From NCBI RefSeq assembly GCF_041296385.1, contig NW_027183949.1, positions 1,896,501 to 1,960,500 on the forward strand: a stretch of 64,000 bases of DNA. Direction: 5' to 3'. This DNA is from Aphelocoma coerulescens (Eukaryota; Chordata; Aves; Passeriformes; Corvidae). The position numbers and the translations under genes were made by a program. Below are positions 45,676 through 60,600 of the stretch, piece by piece (the stretch's first letter is position 1; each line of letters opens with the position of its first letter). Under the pieces are notes generated by a model, which saw only the letters and a list, made by a program, of their open reading frames with translations, did not search any database and had not been told where the DNA came from.

Positions 45676-48600
45676 GTGTCACAATGGCTCCTTGCCTTCA
45701 CATGCAACACCTGGGTCACAATGGTCTCCTTGATTCCATGAGGCCCCACTGTGTCACAATGGCTCCTTGGTTCCATCAGGTTCCGCAGTGTCCCCATGGT
45801 CTCCTTTGATCCGCATTGTCATCATGGACAATTGGTTCCATGAGGCCCCGCAGTGTCACAATGGTCCCTTGCTTCCATAGCTTTTACGTTGTAACAATGG
45901 ACTCCTTGCTTCCATGAGCTAGCCTGCTTTTTGCAGAGGTGTCTTTGGTTCCCACAAGGCCCCGCTGTGTCTCAGTGCACCCTGGCTTCCATGTGGATCT
46001 GGAGTATCACAAAGGCTCCTTGGTTCCACCAGGTCCTGCTGTGTCACAATGGGTCCTGTGGTCCCTGAGGCCCTCCAAAGTCATCATGGAGGCTTGCTTC
46101 CATGAGGTTCCATTATGTGCCAGTGGTCATCTTGGTTCCAGGAGTTTCCTTAGTGTCACAATGCTCTCCATGCTTCCATTAGGCCCTGCTTTGCCACAAT
46201 GGTCCCCTTGTTTCCATGAGGCCTCGCTGTGTCACAATGGACCTATGGTTCCATGATGTTGCGTGGTGTCACCGTGCTCTTCTTGAATCCGCCGTGTAAC
46301 AATGGACCATTGGTTCCATGCGGCCTGGCCGTGTCAGAATGGGCTCCTTGATTCCATGATTCCCCACGGTGTCACAATGGAGCCTTGTTTCTAGGAGGTT
46401 CTGTACTGTCACAATTGCCTCCTTGATGCCATCAGCCCCTGCAGTGTCACAATGGCTCCTTGGTTCCATGAGGAACACAATAGCTTGGCATAAGCATTGA
46501 GCAACAGCTGCTGAATCACCTGGCAACATCTGCTTGCATCAAAAGAGGGCTTCAAGCTGACAATGGCACCAGCAGCTTCCATCTGCAACAGAGACCCAGG
46601 AAAGGACAGGCTGTGCCGGTTTGGACAAATGTGGAGGAAAATATCCTCTGATAGTAGGCAGGTTACACCCAGCCCTCCCCCACCAGGTTTGGGAAAAAAG
46701 AATTTTCCTGGGAAGAAAGTGAAAGAGATAAAAACTATTTTTTTAACAAACACCCAGGAAAAGGATAACAATGCTAAATATTAAAAGCTCTCGCTGTGCA
46801 GAGAAAGCTGGGATAATTTGAGAGTCCTTCCGTGTTTCGGTGGGGTCTCCTGAAACATCCCTAGACAGCGAGGCCCGTGCAAAGAAATAGGGAGCGATTC
46901 TTGAGAGAAGTTGCAGAGCTCTTTCTTCTCCAGCCACATGGGCGGGGCACTGCCAAAGAACTGAGCAATCACGGCACAACCAGGGCCCTCCTGGCACAGG
47001 GCAACACAAAATAAGCAGTGCTGAACAGGATTAGGGCACATGTCAGCAGGGAGCAGGGAGACCCCCGTGCCCAGGCCATGCCTCTACCCCAGGGTCCCCT
47101 CTCCCATGACCTCATGGCAGGGGGGAGGAACCCCAACATTTCCGTAGGTGTAGTCTCTCTCCTCCTCCTTGCAGCTGGCTCATGGGCCCACATTCAGGGC
47201 CCCCACCTCGGGAGAAAATTCTCCCAGTGTGGTCTGATGTTGAAAGAGTCAAGAAGAGAAGAAGGGAAAAAAAACCCCAAAGTCCCAGGAAAACAAAGTT
47301 CAACTCTCCATCTCCCTCCAGAGAAAAGGAGCTGAAAACTGGCTCAAAAGAAACAAGGTTGCTTCCTCCGCTCTTGCTGCAAGCAGGATGCAGAGGAGTG
47401 TGGATGTGTGTCCTTGAACAAACGCTCTGAGAAGGTTGTCCGGTTTTTTTTCCTCTCCCCCCTCTCAGGCTCAGTTGAAAGGCACAGAAATGCACAAAGT
47501 TCACTTCTGGGCATAGAGCAGCGATAGGGGATACACATGATAAAGTCACCCCAAGACACAGGGACAGAGAATTCAGTGGAAAGACTCCGAGAATTCTGCT
47601 TCCAGAGATCATTCCTGCTCACACTGACCCTTGCAGAAAGGGGACATCGTTCCAGGCAGCCTGTACTGAGCATGTGGCTCCTGAGTGGGGTTTGTTGTTT
47701 AGGAAACCTGCTCCGGCTTTTCCATTCTTTCCTTCCAAACAGGAAAACTTCTCCTGGGGCTGTGTGCAGGCAGAGCCCTGAGGAGAGCAGGTGGCACATG
47801 GTGCGCTGGGCTGGGACAGCCAGCTGCAGAGCTCAAGGGAAGAAGCCCAAAGTGTCACAATGGCTCCTTGCCTTCACATGCAACACCTGGGTCACAATGG
47901 TCTCCTTGATTCCATGAGGCCCCACTGTGTCACAATGGCTCCTTGGTTCCATCAGGTTCCGCAGTGTCCCCATGGTCTCCTTTGATCCGCATTGTCATCA
48001 TGGACAATTGGTTCCATGAGGCCCCGCAGTGTCACAATGGTCCCTTGGTTCCATAGCTTTTACGTTGTAACAATGGACTCCTTGCTTCTATGAGCTAGCC
48101 TGCTTTTTGCAGAGGTGTCTTTGGTTCCAACAAGGCCCCGCTGTGTCTCAGTGCACCCTGGCTTCCATGTGGATCTGGAGTATCACAAAGGCTCCTTGGT
48201 TCCACCAGGTCCTGCTGTGTCACAATGGGTCCTGTGGTCCCTGAGGCCCTCCAAAGTCATCGTGGAGGCTTGCTTCCATGAGGTTCCATTATGTGCCAGT
48301 GGTCATCTTGGTTCCAGGAGTTTCCTTAGTGTCACAATGCTCTCCATGCTTCCATGATTCCCCACAATGTCCCAATGCTCTCCATGCTTCCATTAGGCCC
48401 TGCTTTGCCACAATGGTCCCCTTGTTTCCATGAGGCCCCGCTGTGTCACAATGAACGCATGGTTCCATGATGTTGCGTGGTGTCACCGTGCTCTTCTTGA
48501 ATCCGCAGTGGAACCATGGACCATTGGTTCCATGTGGCCTGGCCGTGTCCCAATGGGCTCCTTGATTCCATGATTCCCCACGGTGTCACAATGGAGCCTT

Positions 48601-51600
48601 GTTTCTAGGAGGTTCTGTACTGTCACAATGGTCTCCTTGATGCCATCAGCCCCTGCAGTGTCACAATGGCTCCTTGGTTCCATGAGGAACACAATAGCTT
48701 GGCATAAGCATTGAGCAACAGCTGCTGAACACACCTGGCAACATCTGCTTGCATCAAAAGAGGGCTTCAAGCTGACAATGGCACCAGCAGCTTCCATCTG
48801 CAACAGAGACCCAGGAAAGGACAGGCTGTGCTGGTTTGGACAAATGTGGAGGAAAATATCCTCTGATAGAAGGCAGGTTACACCCAGCCCTCCCCCACCA
48901 GGTTTGGGAAAAAAGAATTTTCCTGGGAAGAAAGTGAAAGAGATAAAAACTATTTTTTTAACAAACACACAGGAAAAGGATAACAATGCTAAATATTAAA
49001 ACCTCTCGCTGTGGAGAGAAAGCTGGGATAATTTGAGAGTCCTTCCGTGTTTCGGTGGGGTCTCCAGAAACATCCCTAGACAGCGAGGCCCGTGCAAAGA
49101 AATAGGGAGCGATTCTTGAGAGAAGTTTCAGAGCTCTTTCTTCTCCAGCCACATGGGCGGGGCACTGCCAAAGAACTGAGCAATCACAGCACAACCAGGG
49201 CCCTCCTGGCACAGGGCAACACAAAATAGGCAGTGCTGAACAGGATTAGGGCACATGTCAGCAGGGAGCAGGGAGACCCCCCGTGCCCAGGCCATGCCTC
49301 TACCCCAGGGTCCCCTCTCCCATGACCTCATGGCAGGGGGGAGGAACCCCAACACTTCCGTAGGTGCAGTCTCTCTCCTCCTCCTTGCAGCTGGCTCATG
49401 GGCCCACATTCAGGGCCCCCTCCTCGGGAGAAAATTCTCCCAGTGTGGTCTGATGTTGAAAGAGTCAAGAAGAGAAGAAGGGAAAAAAACCCCCGAAGTC
49501 CCAGGAAAACAAAGTTCAACTCTCCATCTCCCCCCAGAGAAAAGGAGCTGAAAACTGGCTAAAAAGAAACAAGGTTGCTTCCTCCGCTCTTGCTGCAAGC
49601 AGGATGCCGAGGAGTGTGGATGTGTGTCCTTGAACAAACGCTCTGAGAAGTTTGTCCGGTTTTTTTTCCTCTCCCCCCTCTCAGGCTCAGTTGAAAGGCA
49701 CAGAAATGCACAAAGTTCACTTCTGGGCATAGAGCAGCAATAGGGGATACACATGATAAAGTCACCCCAAGACACAGGGAGAGAGAATTCAGTGGAAAGA
49801 CTCCGAGAATTCTGCTCCCAGAGATCATTCATTCCTGCTCACCCTGACCCTTGTAGAAAGGGGACATCGTTCCAGGCAGCCTGTACTGAGCATGTGGCTC
49901 CTGAGTGGGGTTTGTTGTTTAGGAAACCTGCTCCGGCTTTTCCATTCTTTCCTTCCAAACAGGAAAACTTCTCCTGGGGCTGTGTGCAGGCAGAGCCCTG
50001 AGGAGAGCAGGTGGCACATGGTGCGCTGGGCTGGGACAGCCAGCTGCAGAGCTCAAGGGAAGAAGCCCAAAGTGTCACAATGGCTCCTTGCCTTCACATG
50101 CAACACCTGGGTCACAATGGTCTCCTTGATTCCATGAGGCCCCACTGTGTCACAATGGCTCCTTGGTTCCATCAGGTTCCGCAGTGTCCCCATGGTCTCC
50201 TTTGATCCGCACTGTCATCATGGACAATTGGTTCCATGAGGCCCCGCAGTGTCACAATGGTCCCTTGCTTCCATAGGTTTGATGTTGTAACAATGGACTC
50301 CTTGCTTCTATGAGCTAGCCTGCTTTTTGCAGAGGGGTCTTTGGTTCCAACAAGGCCCCGCTGTGTCTCAGTGCACCCTGGCTTCCATGTGGATCTGGAG
50401 TATCACAAAGGCTCCTTGGTTCCACCAGGTCCTGCTGTGTCACAATGGGTCCTGTGGTCCCTGAGGCCTTCCAAAGTCATCGTGGAGGCTTGGTTCCATG
50501 AGGTTCCATTATGTGCCAGTGGTCATCTTGGTTCCAGGAGTTTCCTTAGTGTCACAATGCTCTCCATGCTTCCATGATTCCCCACAATGTCCCAATGCTC
50601 TCCAGGCTTCCATTAGGCCCTGCTTTGCCACAATGGTCCCCTTGTTTCCATGAGGCCCCGCTGTGTCACAATGGACGCACGGTTCCATGATGTTGCGTGG
50701 TGTCACCGTGCTCTTCTTGAATCCGCAGTGGAACAATGGACCATTGGTTCCGTGCGGCCTGGCCGTGTCACAATGGGCTCCTTGATTCCATGATTCCCCA
50801 CGGTGTCACAATGGAGCCTTGTTTCTAGGAGGTTCTGTACTGTCACAATTGCCTCCTTGATGCCATCAGCCCCTGCAGTGTCACAATGGCTCCTTGGTTC
50901 CATGAGGAACACAATAGCTTGGCATAAGCATTGAGCAACAGCTGCTGAACACACCTGGCAACATCTGCTTGCATCAAAAGAGGGCTTCAAGCTGACAATG
51001 GCAGCAGCAGCTTCCATCTGCAACAGACACCCAGGGAAAGGACAGGCTGTGCCGGTTTGGACAAATGTGGAGGAAAATATCCTCTGATAGAAGGCAGGTT
51101 ACACCCAGCCCTCCCCCACCAGGTTTGGGAAAAAAGAATTTTCCTGGGAAGAAAGTGAAAGAGATAAAAACTATTTTTTTAACAAACACCCAGGAAAAGG
51201 ATAACAATGCTAAATATTAAAAGCTCTCGCTGTGCAGAGAAAGCTGGGATAATTTGAGAGTCCTTCCGTGTTTTGGTGGGGTCTCCTGAAACATCCATAG
51301 ACAGCGAGGCCCGTGCAAAGAAATAGGGAGCGATTCTTGAGAGAAGTTTCAGAGCTCTTTCTTCTCCAGCCACATGGGCGGGGCACTGCCAAAGAACTGA
51401 GCAATCACGGCACAACCAGGGCCCTCCTGGCACAGGGCAACACAAAATGAGCAGTGCTGAATAGGATTAGGGCACATTTAAGCAAGGAGACCCCCGTGCC
51501 CAGGCCATGCCTTTACCCCAGGGTCCCCTCTCCCATGACCTCATGGCAGGGGGGAGGAACCCCAACACTTCCGTAGGTGTAGCCTCTCTCCTCCTCCTTG

Positions 51601-54600
51601 CAGCTGGCTCATGGGCCCACATTCAGGGCCCCCACCTCGGGAGAAAATTCTCCCAATGTGGTCTGATGTGGAAAAAGTCAAGAAGAGAAGAAGGGAAAAA
51701 AAACCCCCGAAGTCCCAGGAAAACAAAGTTCAACTCTCCATCTCCCTCCAGAGAAAAGGAGCTGAAAACTGGCTCAAAAGAAACAAGGTTGCTTCCTCCG
51801 CTCTTGCTGCAAGCAGGATGCAGAGGAGTGTGGATGTGTGTCCTTGAACAAACGCTCTGAGAAGTTTGTCCGGTTTTTTTTCCTCTCCCTCCTCTCAGGC
51901 TCAGTTGAAAGGCACAGAAATGCACAAAGTTCACTTCTGGGCATAGAGCAGGATAGGGGATACACATGATAAAGTCACCCCAAGACACAGGGACAGAGAA
52001 TTCAGTGGAAAGACTCCGAGAATTCTGCTCCCAGAGATGGATCATTCCTGCTCACCCTGACCCTTGTAGAAAGGGGACATCGTTCCAGGCAGCCTGTACT
52101 GAGCATGTGGCTCCTGAGTGGGGTTTGTTGTTTAGGAAACCTGCTCCGGCTTTTCCATTCTTTCCTTCCAAACAGGAAAACTTCTCCTGGGGCTGTGTGC
52201 AGGCAGAGCCCTGAGGAGAGCAGGTGGCACATGGTGCGCTGGGCTGGGACAGCCAGCTGCAGAGCTCAAGGGAAGAAGCCCAAAGTGTCACAATGGCTCC
52301 TTGCCTTCACATGCAACACCTGGGTCACAATGGTCTCCTTGATTCCATGAGGCCCCACTGTGTCACAATGGCTCCTTGGTTCCATCAGGTTCCGCAGTGT
52401 CCCCATGGTCTCCTTTGATCCGCATTGTCATCATGGACAATTGGTTCCATGAGGCCCCGCAGTGTCACAATGGTCCCTTGCTTCCATAGGTTTTACGTTG
52501 TAACAATGGACTCCTTGCTTCTATGAGCTAGCCTGCTTTTTGCAGAGGGGTCTTTGGTTCCAACAAGGCCCCGCTGTGTCTCAGTGCACCCTGGCTTCCA
52601 TGTGGATCTGGAGTATCACAAAGGCTCCTTGGTTCCACCAGGTCCTGCTGTGTCACAATGGGTCCTGTGGTCCCTGAGGCCTTCCAAAGTCATCATGGAG
52701 GCTTGCTTCCATGAGGTTCCATTATGTGCCAGTGGTCATCTTGGTTCCAGGAGTTTCCTTAGTGTCACAATGCTCTCCATGCTTCCATTAGGCCCTGCTT
52801 TGCCACAATGGTCCCCTTGTTTCCATGAGGCCCCGCTGTGTCACAATGGACGCACGGTTCCATGATGTTGCGTGGTGTCACCGTGCTCTTCTTGAATCCG
52901 CAGTGGAACCATGGACCATTGGTTCCATGCGGCCTGGCCGTGTCACAATGGGCTCCTTGATTCCATGATTCCCCACGGTGTCACAATGGAGCCTTGTTTC
53001 TAGGAGGTTCTGTACTGTCACAATTGCCTCCTTGATGCCATCAGCCCCTGCAGTGTCACAATGGCTCCTTGGTTCCATGAGGAACACAATAGCTTGGCAT
53101 AAGCATTGAGCAACAGCTGCTGAACACACCTGGCAACATCTGCTTGCATCAAAAGAGGGCTTCAAGCTGACAATGGCACCAGCAGCTTCCATCTGCAACA
53201 GACACCCAGGGAAAGGACAGGCTGTGCCGGTTTGGACAAATGTGGAGGAAAATATCCTCTGATAGAAGGCAGGTTACACCCAGCCCTCCCCCACCAGGTT
53301 TGGGAAAAAAGAATTTTCCTGGGAAGAAAGTGAAAGAGATAAAAACTATTTTTTTAACAAACACACAGGAAAAGGATAACAATGCTAAATATTAAAAGCT
53401 CTCGCTGTGCAGAGAAAGCTGGGATAATTTGAGAGTCCTTCCGTGTTTCGGTGGGGTCTCCTGAAACATCCCTAGACAGCGAGGCCCGTGCAAAGAAATA
53501 GGGAGCGATTCTTGAGAGAAGTTGCAGAGCTCTTTCTTCTCCAGCCACATGGGCGGGGCACTGCCAAAGAACTGAGCAATCACGGCACAACCAGGGCCCT
53601 CCTGGCACAGGGCAACACAAAATAAGCAGTGCTGAACAGGATTAGGGCACATGTGAGCAGGGAGCAGGGAGACCCCCGTGCCCAGGCCATGCCTCTACCC
53701 CAGGGTCCCCTCTCCCATGACCTCATGGCAGGGGGGAGGAACCCCAACACTTCCGTAGGTGTAGCCTCTCTCCTCCTCCTTGCAGCTGGCTCATGGGCCC
53801 ACATTCAGGGCCCCCTCCTCGGGAGAAAATTCTCCCAGTGTGGTCTGATGTTGAAAGAGTCAAGAAGAGAAGAAGGGAAAAAAACCCCCGAAGTCCCAGG
53901 AAAACAAAGTTCAACTCTCCATCTCCCTCCAGAGAAAAGGAGCTGAAAACTGGCTCAAAAGAAACAAGGTTGCTTCCTCCGCTCTTGCTGCAAGCAGGAT
54001 GCAGAGGAGTGTGGATGTGTGTCCTTGAACAAACGCTCTGAGAAGTTTGTCCGGTTTTTTTTCCTCTCCCCCCTCTCAGGCTCAGTTGAAAGGCACAGAA
54101 ATGCACAAAGTTCACTTCTGGGCATAGAGCAGCGATAGGGGATACACACGATAAAGTCACCCCAAGACACAGGGACAGAGAATTCAGTGGAAAGACTCCG
54201 AGAATTCTGCTCCCAGAGATGGATCATTCCTGCTCACACTGACCCTTGTAGAAAGGGGACATCGTTCCAGGCAGCCTGTACTGAGCATGTGGCTCCTGAG
54301 TGGGGTTTGTTGTTTAGGAAACCTGCTCCGGCTTTTCCATTCTTTCCTTCCAAACAGGAAAACTTCTCCTGGGGCTGTGTGCAGGCAGAGCCCTGAGGAG
54401 AGCAGGTGGCACATGGTGCGCTGGGCTGGGACAGCCAGCTGCAGAGCTCAAGGGAAGAAGCCCAAAGTGTCACAATGGCTCCTTGCCTTCACATGCAACA
54501 CCTGGGTCACAATGGTCTCCTTGATTCCATGAGGCCCCACTGTGTCACAATGGCTCCTTGGTTCCATCAGGTTCCGCAGTGTCCCCATGGTCTCCTTTGA

Positions 54601-57600
54601 TCCGCATTGTCATCATGGACAATTGGTTCCATGAGGCCCCGCAGTGTCACAATGGTCCCTTGCTTCCATAGGTTTTACGTTGTAACAATGGACTCCTTGC
54701 TTCTATGAGCTAGCCTGCTTTTTGCAGAGGGGTCTTTGGTTCCAACAAGGCCCCGCTGTGTCTCAGTGCACCCTGGCTTCCATGTGGATCTGGAGTATCA
54801 CAAAGGCTCCTTGGTTCCACCAGGTCCTGCTGTGTCACAATGGGTCCTGTGGTCCCTGAGGCCTTCCAAAGTCATCATGGAGGCTTGGTGCCATGAGGTT
54901 CCATTATGTGCCAGTGGTCATCTTGGTTCCAGGAGTTTCCTTAGTGTCACAATGCTCTCCATGCTTCCATTAGGCCCTGCTTTGCCACAATGGTCCCCTT
55001 GTTTCCATGAGGCCCCGCTGTGTCACAATGGACGCATGGTTCCATGATGTTGCGTGGTGTCACCGTGCTCTTCTTGAATCCGCAGTGGAACCATGGACCA
55101 TTGGTTCCATGCGGCCTGGCCGTGTCAGAATGGGCTCCTTGATTCCATGATTCCCCACGGTGTCACAATGGAGCCTTGTTTCTAGGAGGTTCTGTACTGT
55201 CACAATTGCCTCCTTGATGCCATCAGCCCCTGCAGTGTCACAATGGCTCCTTGGTTCCATGAGGAACACAATAGCTTGGCATAAGCATTGAGCAACAGCT
55301 GCTGAACACACCTGGCAACATCTGCTTGCATCAAAAGAGGGCTTCAAGCTGACAATGGCACCAGCAGCTTCCATCTGCAACAGACACCCAGGGAAAGGAC
55401 AGGCTGTGCCGGTTTGGACAAATGTGGAGGAAAATATCCTCTGATAGACGGCAGGTTACACCCAGCCCTCCCCCACCAGGTTTGGGAAAAGAGAATTTTC
55501 CTGGGAAGAAAGTGAAAGAGATAAAAACTATTTTTTTAACAAACACACAGGAAAAGGATAACAATGCTAAATATTAAAAGCTCTCGCTGTGCAGAGAAAG
55601 CTGGGATAATTTGAGAGTCCTTCCGTGTTTCGGTGGGGTCTCCTGAAACATCCCTAGACAGCGAGGCCCGTGCAAAGAAATAGGGAGCGATTCTTGAGAG
55701 AAGTTGCAGAGCTCTTTCTTCTCCAGCCACATGGGCGGGGCACTGCCAAAGAACTGAGCAATCACGGCACAACCAGGGCCCTCCTGGCACAGGGCAACAC
55801 AAAATAAGCAGTGCTGAACAGGATTAGGGCACATGTGAGCAGGGAGCAGGGAGACCCCCGTGCCCAGGCCATGCCTCTACCCCAGGGTCCCCTCTCCCAT
55901 GACCTCATGGCAGGGGGGAGGAACCCCAACACTTCCGTAGGTGTAGCCTCTCTCCTCCTCCTTGCAGCTGGCTCATGGGCCCACATTCAGGGCCCCCTCC
56001 TCGGGAGAAAATTCTCCCAGTGTGGTCTGATGTTGAAAGAGTCAAGAAGAGAAGAAGGGAAAAAAACCCCCGAAGTCCCAGGAAAACAAAGTTCAACTCT
56101 CCATCTCCCTCCAGAGAAAAGGAGCTGAAAACTGGCTCAAAAGAAACAAGGTTGCTTCCTCCGCTCTTGCTGCAAGCAGGATGCAGAGGAGTGTGGATGT
56201 GTGTCCTTGAACAAACGCTCTGAGAAGGTTGTCCGGTTTTTTTTCCTCTCCCCCCTCTCAGGCTCAGTTGAAAGGCACAGAAATGCACAAAGTTCACTTC
56301 TGGGCATAGAGCAGCGATAGGGGATACACACGATAAAGTCACCCCAAGACACAGGGACAGAGAATTCAGTGGAAAGACTCCGAGAATTCTGCTCCCAGAG
56401 ATGGATCATTCCTGCTCACACTGACCCTTGTAGAAAGGGGACATCGTTCCAGGCAGCCTGTACTGAGCATGTGGCTCCTGAGTGGGGTTTGTTGTTTAGG
56501 AAACCTGCTCCGGCTTTTCCATTCTTTCCTTCCAAACAGGAAAACTTCTCCTGGGGCTGTGTGCAGGCAGAGCCCTGAGGAGAGCAGGTGGCACATGGTG
56601 CGCTGGGCTGGGACAGCCAGCTGCAGAGCTCAAGGGAAGAAGCCCAAAGTGTCACAATGGCTCCTTGCCTTCACATGCAACACCTGGGTCACAATGGTCT
56701 CCTTGATTCCATGAGGCCCCACTGTGTCACAATGGCTCCTTGGTTCCATCAGGTTCCGCAGTGTCCCCATGGTCTCCTTTGATCCGCATTGTCATCATGG
56801 ACAATTGGTTCCATGAGGCCCCGCAGTGTCACAATGGTCCCTTGCTTCCATAGCTTTTACGTTGTAACAATGGACTCCTTGCTTCTATGAGCTAGCCTGC
56901 TTTTTGCAGAGGGGTCTTTGGTTCCAACAAGGCCCCGCTGTGTCTCAGTGCACCCTGGCTTCCATGTGGATCTGGAGTATCACAAAGGCTCCTTGGTTCC
57001 ACCAGGTCCTGCTGTGTCACAATGGGTCCTGTGGTCCCTGAGGCCTTCCAAAGTCATCATGGAGGCTTGGTGCCATGAGGTTCCATTATGTGCCAGTGGT
57101 CATCTTGGTTCCAGGAGTTTCCTTAGTGTCACAATGCTCTCCATGCTTCCATTAGGCCCTGCTTTGCCACAATGGTCCCCTTGTTTCCATGAGGCCCCGC
57201 TGTGTCACAATGGACGCATGGTTCCATGATGTTGCGTGGTGTCACCGTGCTCTTCTTGAATCCGCAGTGGAACCATGGACCATTGGTTCCATGCGGCCTG
57301 GCCGTGTCAGAATGGGCTCCTTGATTCCATGATTCCCCACGGTGTCACAATGGAGCCTTGTTTCTAGGAGGTTCTGTACTGTCACAATTGCCTCCTTGAT
57401 GCCATCAGCCCCTGCAGTGTCACAATGGCTCCTTGGTTCCATGAGGAACACAATAGCTTGGCATAAGCATTGAGCAACAGCTGCTGAACACACCTGGCAA
57501 CATCTGCTTGCATCAAAAGAGTGCTTCAAGCTGACAATGGCACCAGCAGCTTCCATCTGCAACAGAGACCCAGGAAAGGACAGGCTGTGCCGGTTTGAAC

Positions 57601-60600
57601 AAATTTGGAGGAAAATATCCTCTGATAGAAGGCAGCTTACATCCAGCCCTCCCCCACCAGGTTTGGGAAAAAAGAATTTTCCTGGGAAGGAAGTGAAAGA
57701 GATAAAAACTATTTTTTTAACAAACACCCAGGAAAAGGATAACAATGCTAAATATTAAAACCTCTCGCTGTGCAGAGAAACCTGGGATAATTTGAGAGTC
57801 CTTCCATGTTTTGGTGGGGTCTCCTGAAACATCCCTAGACAGCGAGGCCCGTGCAAAGAAATAGGGAGCGATTCTTGAGAGAAGTTTCAGAGCTCTTTCT
57901 TCTCCAGCCACATGGGCGGGGCACTGCCAAAGAACTGAGCAATCACGGCACAAGCAGGGCCCTCCTGGCACAGGGCAACACAAAATAAGCAGTGCTGAAT
58001 AGGATTAGGGCACATTTAAGCAAGGAGACCCCCGTGCCCAGGCCATGCCTTTACCCCAGGGTCCCCTCTCCCATGACCTCATGGCAGGGGGGAGGAACCC
58101 CAACACTTCCGTAGGTGTAGCCTCTCTCCTCCTCCTTGCAGCTGGCTCATGGGCCCACATTCAGGGCCCCCACCTCGGGAGAAAATTCTCCCAGTGTGGT
58201 CTGATGTGGAAAAAGTCAAGAAGAGAAGAAGGGAAAAAAAAACCCCAAAGTCCCAGGAAAACAAAGTTCAACTCTCCATCTCCCTCCAGAGAAAAGGAGC
58301 TGAAAACTGGCTCAAAAGAAACAAGGTTGCTTCCTCCGCTCTTGCTGCAAGCAGGATGCAGAGGAGTGTGGATGTGTGTCCTTGAACAAACGCTCTGAGA
58401 AGTTTGTCCGGTTTTTTTTCCTCTCCCCCCTCTCAGGCTCAGTTGAAAGGCACAGAAATGCACAAAGTTCACTTCTGGGCATAGAGCAGCAATAGGGGAT
58501 ACACATGATAAAGTCACCCCAAGACACAGGGACAGAGAATTCAGTGGAAAGACTCCGAGAATTCTGCTCCCAGAGATCATTCATTCCTGCTCACCCTGAC
58601 CCTTGTAGAAAGGGGACATCGTTCCAGGCAGCCTGTACTGAGCATGTGGCTCCTGAGTGGGGTTTGTTGTTTAGGAAACCTGCTCCGGCTTTTCCATTCT
58701 TTCCTTCCAAACAGGAAAACTTCTCCTGGGGCTGTGTGCAGGCAGAGCCCTGAGGAGAGCAGGTGGCACATGGTGCGCTGGGCTGGGACAGCCAGCTGCA
58801 GAGCTCAAGGGAAGAAGCCCAAAGTGTCACAATGGCTCCTTGCCTTCACATGCAACACCTGGGTCACAATGGTCTCCTTGATTCCATGAGGCCCCACTGT
58901 GTCACAATGGCTCCTTGGTTCCATCAGGTTCCGCAGTGTCCCCATGGTCTCCTTTGATCCGCATTGTCATCATGGACAATTGGTTCCATGAGGCCCCGCA
59001 GTGTCACAATGGTCCCTTGCTTCCATAGCTTTTACGTTGTAACAATGGACTCCTTGCTTCTATGAGCTAGCCTGCTTTTTGCAGAGGGGTCTTTGGTTCC
59101 AACAAGGCCCCGCTGTGTCTCAGTGCACCCTGGCTTCCATGTGGATCTGGAGTATCACAAAGGCTCCTTGGTTCCACCAGGTCCTGCTGTGTCACAATGG
59201 GTCCTGTGGTCCCTGAGGCCTTCCAAAGTCATCATGGAGGCTTGCTTCCATGAGGTTCCATTATGTGCCAGTGGTCATCTTGGTTCCAGGAGTTTCCTTA
59301 GTGTCACAATGCTCTCCATGCTTCCATTAGGCCCTGCTTTGCCACAATGGTCCCCTTGTTTCCATGAGGCCCCGCTGTGTCACAATGGACGCACGGTTCC
59401 ATGATGTTGTGTGGTGTCACCGTGCTCTTCTTGAATCCGCAGTGGAACCATGGACCATTGGTTCCATGCGGCCTGGCCGTGTCAGAATGGGCTCCTTGAT
59501 TCCATGATTCCCCACGGTGTCACAATGGAGCCTTGTTTCTAGGAGGTTCTGTACTGTCACAATTGCCTCCTTGATGCCATCAGCCCCTGCAGTGTCACAA
59601 TGGCTCCTTGGTTCCATGAGGAACACAATAGCTTGGAATAAGCATTGAGCAACAGCTGCTGAACACACCTGGCAACATCTGCTTGCATCAAAAGAGGGCT
59701 TCAAGCTGACAATGGCACCAGCAGCTTCCATCTGCAACAGACACCCAGGGAAAGGACAGGCTGTGCCGGTTTGGACAAATGTGGAGGAAAATATCCTCTG
59801 ATAGAAGGCAGGTTACACCCAGCCCTCCCCCACCAGGTTTGGGAAAAAAGAATTTTCCTGGGAAGAAAGTGAAAGAGATAAAAACTATTTTTTTAACAAA
59901 CACACAGGAAAAGGATAACAATGCTAAATATTAAAAGCTCTCGCTGTGCAGAGAAAGCTGGGATAATTTGAGAGTCCTTCCGTGTTTCGGTGGGGTCTCC
60001 TGAAACATCCCTAGACAGCGAGGCCCGTGCAAAGAAATAGGGAGCGATTCTTGAGAGAAGTTTCAGAGCTCTTTCTTCTCCAGCCACATGGGCGGGGCAC
60101 TGCCAAAGAACTGAGCAATCACGGCACAACCAGGGCCCTCCGGGCACAGGGCAACACAAAATAAGCAGTGCTGAACAGGATTAGGGCACATGTGAGCAGG
60201 GAGCAGGGAGACCCCCGTGCCCAGGCCATGCCTCTACCCCAGGGTCCCCTCTCCCATGACCTCATGGCAGGGGGGAGGAACCCCAACACTTCCGTAGGTG
60301 TAGCCTCTCTCCTCCTCCTTGCAGCTGGCTCATGGGCCCACATTCAGGGCCCCCTCCTCGGGAGAAAATTCTCCCAGTGTGGTCTGATGTTGAAAGAGTC
60401 AAGAAGAGAAGAAGGGAAAAAAACCCCCGAAGTCCCAGGAAAACAAAGTTCAACTCTCCATCTCCCTCCAGAGAAAAGGAGCTGAAAACTGGCTCAAAAG
60501 AAACAAGGTTGCTTCCTCCGCTCTTGCTGCAAGCAGGATGCAGAGGAGTGGGGATGTGTGTCCTTGAACAAACGCTCTGAGAAGTTTGTCCGGTTTTTTT